From Planctomycetales bacterium (lineage in GTDB: Bacteria > Planctomycetota > Planctomycetia > Isosphaerales > Isosphaeraceae), in contig DAIDHE010000241.1 of NCBI GenBank assembly GCA_027459775.1, positions 1-38,263 of the forward strand: a stretch of 38,263 nucleotides of DNA. The letters are read 5' to 3'. Positions 33,342 through 38,263 of this stretch are shown here, in pieces. The notes beneath the pieces were generated by a model. It had not been told where the DNA came from and did no database searches. It was given only the letters and a program-made list of their open reading frames with translations. How positions within the stretch are numbered: the stretch's first letter is position 1; each line of letters begins with the position of its first letter. A program made the position numbers and the translations under genes.

Positions 33342-35163
33342 GGCCCGCCTCCTGACGCTCAAAACGCGGCTTGAGCTGTTTCATCGCCTCGGAATCGTTG
33401 ACACCGACCAACAAGCCCAGGTCGCGCAACCGACGTTCCAGGGTCGTGCGATTCTTCCGCAAGAGCTCGTTCGAGACTTCCAGGCCGTCGGGTTGCACAT
33501 CGACGCAGAAGCCATGACGATCGCGAAGCGTCTTCAGAAAGTCGCGGAGCGAGAGCGGTTGATAGCCCGCTTTGTTCCCGGTCGGAAGCACATGCTGATG
33601 CACCAGGTAATCCAGAACCGCATCCGTGAAAACCAGCGATCGCACAACTCGTTTCCTGGCCTTCCCGCCCGTCTCGCTCGTCCGCGTCACCGCTCTTCGG
33701 GATGCCAAGCCGTGGGGGCGGTTGATCAGTAAGGCCGAGTCGATCATGGACTCCACGTTGTTCTGCGTGTTCTTCCTTCCCTGTAGGGACGTCAGGGCCT
33801 CCGCCATTCGCCACACCGGATTCGGCTCAAGGATGTCGTTGCCAAGGATGTCAGCCGCGTCGGGATAATCCTCGCTCAATTTCTCGGCCAGCTCCTGCGC
33901 TTTCTGCTCCAGGTTGTAAAGAATTGGCGCGGCCTGGCCGTCTCGCTGAAAGAGGAGATCGCCCAAGAGGTTAATCCATTCGGTGGCGTGGGGCCGGGTG
34001 GGAATCTCACGCCTTTTCAATTGGCGATCGTGGCGGGCGGAATGATCCAGTAGCCGTAGGGCCATCAGGACGACCGGAAATCGCTCGAGCCGTCGAAAGT
34101 AGTCGTCAAGCGATTGCTCCGCGAGCCCACGGAGTTGCGTATCAACGCCGTTGGAACAGTCGACGAACAACCGCGGCGGGTGCTGAGCGGGTTTCTCGGG
34201 GATCACCCCCTCGTCAGCCCACTTGAAAAGGATTTCGGCGGTGCTCGTCATCAGCGTGGTCAGGCCGACCGCCATGCAGCATTCGAGCAGCTCGACGAAC
34301 GAATGGCGCGGGATCGCGTCGCTATAGGCGAGGACGAACCGGCGAAGATCCTCGGAAAAATGACGAGACGCTTTTTCGGCGATCGGTCGCTGGTTCGAAA
34401 TCCGATGGTCTTCCTTCTCGCCACCGCGAAGCTTTTCGGGAGGCTGGACCAGGCGTTGCGCGAGGCGGATCGTCAGAAGTTGGTCAAGCCCCACGTCGGC
34501 GTCTTCCTGAAAACGATCGGACGTCAGGTCTCCCAGGGGTCCCTTGCGAACCATGCCTTGGTTGAAAGCCCTCAAAAGCACGTTATCCTCGAAACCGTGG
34601 CCGACCGCGAACCAGGTCTTTTTACCCTCTCGATTAGGCTCGACGAAGCTCCCTTTCTGATCGGCCAGCAAGGCCACGATCATTTCGGGGACAAAACGCA
34701 AGTGCGCCACCTCCCCCGGTAGATCAACCCAGCTTGCCATATAGTGCGCCGGCGCGACCCGCAGCACCTGCTCCTGCCGACCCACGGCTCGACTCCGATT
34801 TTCAAGACAGAAAGACAAGAGCAAATCGCCCAGAATCGCCCGTTCCACCTCGCTGTCGAAACCCTGGAAGTCGTCCTCCTGAGAGAGCTTTTCCGCGACC
34901 CTGTCGATCGTGGCGGCCCTCCGACGCTCGATCACGCTCCCCGTCTCTCCACCAAACATCTCAAGAAAACGTCCCTTGCCCCGCCGATGGCCGAATCGAA
35001 ACATATAAAAGATTGTCGGAAGGATGCTCAAAAGCTCGAAATCGTGGACCGTCACTGGTAGAACCTTGCCATAGCTGCCGCTCCAGATTTCGCGGGTCCA
35101 GCCTGTACCGATAACCTCCTCCACCAGGTTTCGCGCGACCGTGGGGCTCTTACCGGCGCTCAT
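33328..35163 (-). CDS. Middle gene of the operon, DptG position, fold unknown
   Basis: A 611-residue soluble protein. I do not recognise its family. It begins MSAGKSPTVARNLVEEVIG; notable regions are FELLSILPTIFYMFRFGHRR, VFTDAVLDYLVHQHVLP and SLRDFLKTLRDRHGF, with many helices and no P-loop, nuclease or membrane motif that I can see. The C-terminal 130 residues (VRSLVFTDAVLDYLV ... LERRLRDLGLLVG) look like a winged-helix unit. The start at 35163 has AGGAG eight bases upstream and overlaps the kinase-ATPase stop by four bases (ATGA). By order between an ATPase and a HerA-like protein it corresponds to DptG, although DptG is usually smaller (about 450 residues, from memory). Confidence 0.72.
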   Translation of the reverse strand: MSAGKSPTVARNLVEEVIGTGWTREIWSGSYGKVLPVTVHDFELLSILPTIFYMFRFGHRRGKGRFLEMFGGETGSVIERRRAATIDRVAEKLSQEDDFQGFDSEVERAILGDLLLSFCLENRSRAVGRQEQVLRVAPAHYMASWVDLPGEVAHLRFVPEMIVALLADQKGSFVEPNREGKKTWFAVGHGFEDNVLLRAFNQGMVRKGPLGDLTSDRFQEDADVGLDQLLTIRLAQRLVQPPEKLRGGEKEDHRISNQRPIAEKASRHFSEDLRRFVLAYSDAIPRHSFVELLECCMAVGLTTLMTSTAEILFKWADEGVIPEKPAQHPPRLFVDCSNGVDTQLRGLAEQSLDDYFRRLERFPVVLMALRLLDHSARHDRQLKRREIPTRPHATEWINLLGDLLFQRDGQAAPILYNLEQKAQELAEKLSEDYPDAADILGNDILEPNPVWRMAEALTSLQGRKNTQNNVESMIDSALLINRPHGLASRRAVTRTSETGGKARKRVVRSLVFTDAVLDYLVHQHVLPTGNKAGYQPLSLRDFLKTLRDRHGFCVDVQPDGLEVSNELLRKNRTTLERRLRDLGLLVGVNDSEAMKQLKPRFERQEAGHDLD

Positions 35164-38111
35164 GTAACGGCTCCTGTTGTGCGTCGTGTGAGGACCAAGG
35201 ATTGTCGGCCGTCGTCGGCGTCCGGCGGCTTCGCGGCGACCTGGAAGATGGATTCGTCGGCGATGGGATTCCAGGCGAAGAGCTCGCGGGCGTCTTCCTG
35301 GACCAGCCGCTGGACGAAGATGGACAGATTGGCGAACGCGTCGTCGCTGGTGACGTCGCCCAACTGATAGCCGTCGGACAGCTCGAGGAGCAGATGGAAC
35401 AGCTCGGCGCCCATTCGCAACGTCTCTTTGCGTCCATCGCGATAGCGGTAGACGAGCGAGGCCTGGCGGTGAAATCGTTCGATCCCTGGCACGGGATCGG
35501 GAAAGACGGCTTCCAGGCGGAACGATTCCCGCGGTTTCTCGACCCAGAAGGCGGTTTCGGTCGGGGTGCGTGGGGTCACGCGCAGCGGCACGATTATGGG
35601 ACGGTCCAGGGCCTGGGGTGGGAGATCCTCCAATCGCGAGATTCCCTGGCACAATCGCTCGCGGATTTTATCACTCTCCTCGGGTTTCATGAGCGGGAGG
35701 TCGCGGAACAGGCGTAGATGACGGCCCCGAGCCAGGTCGAGAGCCACGGGATCGTAGGCGATACTTGTGAGATGCGATTCGGTCCATTCGAAAAAGGCGC
35801 GTCGGCGCGCCGATGCCAAAGAGAGATCGGCATAGTGAGGCGCTCTGGGGGAGTCGTCTGCCGGCGGCGGGCTCAAGAGGTTTCGATCGATCCGCGGGTG
35901 GGCCTCGAGCGCTGGATCAAAATGGGCCAGCTCGCGCAGCAAGTCCCCCTGGCGCGCGGGTGAATCCGCCTGAAAGGCTCGGTCCCAGTAGGGTGGCGAC
36001 AGGCCCCCCTCCGGGCCATGGTAATCGTTGCAAAAGTCGACGCCGAAAAGGATGTAGACCAGGGCGGCCCGGAGCTCCCGCACCGTGATATGCGTCTCGC
36101 CCCGCAGATGGACGGCCTGAAGCGCCTCGAACAGGCGCTCGCGGGCTCTCAAACGCGAAATCTCGTCAGCCGCGAAGGGGATGCTTGGCGGTCCGAACAA
36201 ACCGGCGGCGCGGAAGACCTGGCATCGGTCCTTGGCGGAGCAGCTCAGACAGGGAGTCCAAGTCTCCCGGGCTTTTTCACCGCCGTAGAGTTGGTCGACG
36301 AGGCGTTCGAGGAAGTCGGTCTTGATCGTCGGCGAGTCAGTTGGAATGTCCCCCACTAAAGAGCGTTCGTTGAGGCTGATGAAGCGAATGTGGGAATCAT
36401 GGGATTGCGCGTCAGGCTCGAGCAGCTCAGCCAATTGGCGTGTGAGAGCCGTCTCGCCGTCGTGACGCTGCTCGTAGCCCTGGATCCATTCGAGGAGGCG
36501 ACCGTCGTTGATCGCCAGCAAATGGACCACGTCCTTGCCAGGCGGGCCTGCCTGAAAAGGGGCCATGAACTCGTCGAGCAGATCGTCCGCGGAGCACCCT
36601 TTCCAGGAGGCCGAGCCGTCCAGATTCATCTTCACGGTGAGTCCATCGCTCAGCTTGACCTCCAGAATCCGATCGGCGGACTTATACTTTCTCAGGCCAA
36701 GCGCCTGAGCCAGATGCTGAAGGAGGGCCGTCTTGCCGTCGCCGGCGTTGCCGCAGAGGATCACCAGCCGAACGCGCCGGCCTCGGATATCCTCGAGCAG
36801 CGTCTTTTCGAGCGCCGTCTCGACGTAAGTGTCGGCCGCAAACAGGCTGTCCAGTCCGCGGGTTTCCTTGTTCCCCCAGCGAGAGCCGGGATACGACTGA
36901 AGCAGCCAGCGCAGCCACTCGATGCATTGCTCGCTCAACTCGACAATGGAAGGGGAGGGCTCGGGCGTGGACGCCGGCTCGGGGTCGGCTTCGGTCGACG
37001 GCATGGGGCGGGGCGGTTTCAGCGAGACGAGGGCTTGGTCGACGGAATCGAATCGACGGGCGGCGTCGGGGTGGGTCGCCCGATCGAAAAACTCCGCCAG
37101 AAGGGGATACGCCGTCCGGTCCAACCCGTCCCAGTTCAGACCCCGCTGCTTGCTGATTTCACCGCCGTGACGGAACGGTTCCCTGTCGAACAGAACGTGA
37201 AAAAAGCTCGCGGCCAGGGCGTAGAGGTCGTCCGAGGGGCTCGCGGGCTCACCGTTCACCGAGGTCGGAGACGAATAGAGCACCGTGCCGGGCGCGGTGA
37301 TCGGTTTGCCGATCTTGGTCACGAAATCGAAATCGGTCAGAACCAGATTGCTTCCCGAGACGATCAGGTTCTTCGGGCTGACGTCGCCATGGATCAAGCC
37401 GTTGTCATGAAGAACCTTGAGCCCCTGGCCAATGCGTGTGATCCAATCGACGGCGACGGCCTCGGGCGAAGCGTCTCCCTGCTCCTCGGCGAGGAGCTGA
37501 AAGAGCCCGATGAACTCGGCCAAGGGGGCGCCCTCGATCCAAGACAGGAGGGCCACGAAGCCGTTTTCCTCCCATTGGTCGGCCACTTCAAAGATCGTGG
37601 ACAAGCTGGGGACGCGACTCAGATGCGACTGAGCGAGACGATACGCTTCCAGGATCCTCGAGCCCTGTGCGCCGTCGAAGACGACCTTGGCGATAAACGT
37701 ACCCATGTCTTCCTGGGTGAATCGATCCGTTTCCACGACCTTGAAGACGGCACCGACCCCGCCGCTGCCTAGGCGATTGAGGATTCGGAACTCACGCTTA
37801 CGAAACGACACCGCTTGCCCCTCGGTCCAGAACCGAGGGAGCGGGGCCGCGGGCGCCGCAACGGAAAGGCCAAGCAACCTGGAAAGCTCGTCGCTAAGGG
37901 TATCGAGCGACGCCCGCTCGTCGGGCGATGTCGAGGTTCCTTTCTCGAGAATCTCCAGGGCCCGTTGGCTGACGTCGTCCGTGCCGTCGCGAAAGAGCAC
38001 CGCGAGCGACGCACAAAGCGAATAGACGTCCGACCGACAGTCGGCGACGGCCAATCCCTGAGACAGAACCTCGGGCGCGACCACGCCCTGGTCCGCTTCG
38101 GCGATCACCAT
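35160..38111 (-). CDS. Protein kinase fused to DptF-like P-loop ATPase, 5' end cut by an insertion sequence
   Basis: The remaining frame gives 983 residues from the ATG at 38111. Residues 1 to about 85 are only the C-lobe of a kinase fold: APE motif (VAPEVLSQG) then SDVYSLC. Residues about 105-380 form a second, complete kinase domain: Gly-loop LGSGGVGAVF (114-123), FIAKVV lysine, catalytic HGDVSPKN (H241, D243, N248) in place of HRD, and TDFDF (D260) in place of DFG. After a Pro-rich linker an ATPase follows with Walker A GNAGDGKT (454-461) and a CxxC-x5-C site (CLSCSAKDRC, about 620-630). In-frame codons from the TTG at 38153 lie in the insertion sequence end. The true N-terminus is beyond the element, outside the window, so this is probably a disrupted gene. 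Confidence 0.78.
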   Translation of the reverse strand: MVIAEADQGVVAPEVLSQGLAVADCRSDVYSLCASLAVLFRDGTDDVSQRALEILEKGTSTSPDERASLDTLSDELSRLLGLSVAAPAAPLPRFWTEGQAVSFRKREFRILNRLGSGGVGAVFKVVETDRFTQEDMGTFIAKVVFDGAQGSRILEAYRLAQSHLSRVPSLSTIFEVADQWEENGFVALLSWIEGAPLAEFIGLFQLLAEEQGDASPEAVAVDWITRIGQGLKVLHDNGLIHGDVSPKNLIVSGSNLVLTDFDFVTKIGKPITAPGTVLYSSPTSVNGEPASPSDDLYALAASFFHVLFDREPFRHGGEISKQRGLNWDGLDRTAYPLLAEFFDRATHPDAARRFDSVDQALVSLKPPRPMPSTEADPEPASTPEPSPSIVELSEQCIEWLRWLLQSYPGSRWGNKETRGLDSLFAADTYVETALEKTLLEDIRGRRVRLVILCGNAGDGKTALLQHLAQALGLRKYKSADRILEVKLSDGLTVKMNLDGSASWKGCSADDLLDEFMAPFQAGPPGKDVVHLLAINDGRLLEWIQGYEQRHDGETALTRQLAELLEPDAQSHDSHIRFISLNERSLVGDIPTDSPTIKTDFLERLVDQLYGGEKARETWTPCLSCSAKDRCQVFRAAGLFGPPSIPFAADEISRLRARERLFEALQAVHLRGETHITVRELRAALVYILFGVDFCNDYHGPEGGLSPPYWDRAFQADSPARQGDLLRELAHFDPALEAHPRIDRNLLSPPPADDSPRAPHYADLSLASARRRAFFEWTESHLTSIAYDPVALDLARGRHLRLFRDLPLMKPEESDKIRERLCQGISRLEDLPPQALDRPIIVPLRVTPRTPTETAFWVEKPRESFRLEAVFPDPVPGIERFHRQASLVYRYRDGRKETLRMGAELFHLLLELSDGYQLGDVTSDDAFANLSIFVQRLVQEDARELFAWNPIADESIFQVAAKPPDADDGRQSLVLTRRTTGAVT

Positions 38112-38128
38112 TCCAGACGCCACGCTTA

Positions 38129-38263
38129 GAGGTCGTCTAGAAAGCCATGGCAAAAGATGTTATGGCGGCGTCATGGACGCCAGAAACAGGTACGACACGG
38201 ACGTTTCCGATGCCGAGTGGGCTCAGCTCGTGCGGGTGATTCCCGCACCCAAGCCCGGCGGCA
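38129..38263 (+). mobile_element. Left part of an IS5-type insertion sequence, running off the window
   Basis: The element's transposase start is at 38173 and the preceding 40-45 bases (AGAGGTCGTCTAGAAAGCC ...) should contain its terminal inverted repeat. The exact boundary is uncertain (about 38125-38131) because the right end and target duplication are not in view. The junction lies inside the 5' region of the kinase-ATPase gene, which is read in the opposite direction. Confidence 0.65.
38173..38263 (+). CDS. IS5-family transposase (DUF4096-type N-terminus), partial
   Basis: Thirty codons are visible: MDARNRYDTDVSDAEWAQLV then RVIPAPKPGG. This matches the start of IS5/IS4-group transposases with the DUF4096 domain (pattern Y-x-T-D-L-x-D-x-EW-x-x-L-x-P-L-L-P-x-x-K-x-GG-R). 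The DDE catalytic region and the C-terminus lie past the right edge. The gene has no obvious ribosome site, common in IS elements. It is transcribed away from the interrupted kinase gene. Confidence 0.8.
   Translation, partial: MDARNRYDTDVSDAEWAQLVRVIPAPKPGG

Noticed and set aside
35164-35653. Longer version of the middle defence gene starting at 35652
   Set aside because: The extra 163 residues lie antisense-frame within the end of the kinase-ATPase gene and look random; the ATG at 35163 has AGGAG and the typical ATGA overlap.
38112-38153. TTG start at 38153 for the kinase-ATPase protein
   Set aside because: These codons come from the end of the insertion sequence and include its presumed inverted repeat; they are not native to the gene.
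1-38263. CRISPR array, prophage genes or integrase
   Set aside because: No regularly spaced repeats, Cas-like proteins, phage structural genes or recombinase were found; the only mobile element is the partial insertion sequence at the right end.

Overview
The window looks like chromosomal DNA of a planctomycete, most likely of the Isosphaeraceae/Gemmatales type. The reasons are a uniformly high G+C content, a DUF1559 protein (a family greatly expanded in planctomycetes), a Tad/Flp pilus locus with planctomycete-type pilins, and many genes linked by ATGA/GTGA stop-start overlaps. The assignment to a group is inference; no rRNA or other taxonomic marker is present.

Layout. (1) 1-884, minus strand: 5' part of a GT87-type polyprenol-dependent glycosyltransferase that runs off the left edge. 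(2) 885-1596: a non-coding region with a candidate sigma-54 promoter and, about 160 bp further upstream, a perfect dyad suited to an enhancer-binding activator. (3) 1597-13579, plus strand: a Tad/Flp pilus locus with three consecutive small pilins (the third with an internally duplicated hydrophobic segment), prepilin peptidase TadV/CpaA, CpaB/RcpC, TadZ/CpaE, TadA/CpaF, TadB, TadC, an unassigned membrane protein, two TadE-like minor pilins, a TadG-like protein with a long repetitive ectodomain, and a winged-helix/AAA+ ATPase. No secretin (RcpA/CpaC) or TadD gene is present. (4) About 13713-13775: the 3' part of a degenerate serine tRNA. (5) 13797-15696, minus strand: a tightly packed dnaJ/cbpA-like, small membrane protein, rnpA, yidD operon. 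(6) 15852-24757, plus strand: a promoter with an operator-like palindrome, a secreted DUF1559 fusion protein, a membrane-anchored cytochrome c, a 1058-residue J-like/zinc-ribbon/fibronectin-like protein, an unrecognised conserved-looking protein, and a class I/II aminotransferase. (7) 24768-28307, plus strand: AlkA-type DNA glycosylase, purE, purK and a BatA-type VWA protein.

(8) 28344-38111, minus strand: the most interesting part. Three overlapping genes form an operon: a protein kinase fused to a P-loop ATPase (about 980 residues remain), a 611-residue protein of unknown fold, and a 1665-residue protein that joins a PD-(D/E)xK-like nuclease motif to a HerA/FtsK-like ATPase. Gene order, sizes and ATPase types resemble the DptF-DptG-DptH restriction module of DNA phosphorothioation systems, but here the DptF-like protein carries kinase domains and no dnd modification genes are visible. 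At about 38129 an IS5-type insertion sequence (transposase start at 38173, plus strand) cuts into the 5' end of the kinase gene just upstream of an APE motif. The system was therefore probably a two-kinase-domain protein that has been interrupted.

How the parts work together: the Tad genes supply one secretion/assembly machine, purE-purK is a two-step unit of purine synthesis, rnpA-yidD handle tRNA maturation and membrane-protein insertion, and the 28-38 kb operon is a probable anti-phage or DNA-conflict system that sits directly beside housekeeping genes and a mobile element.
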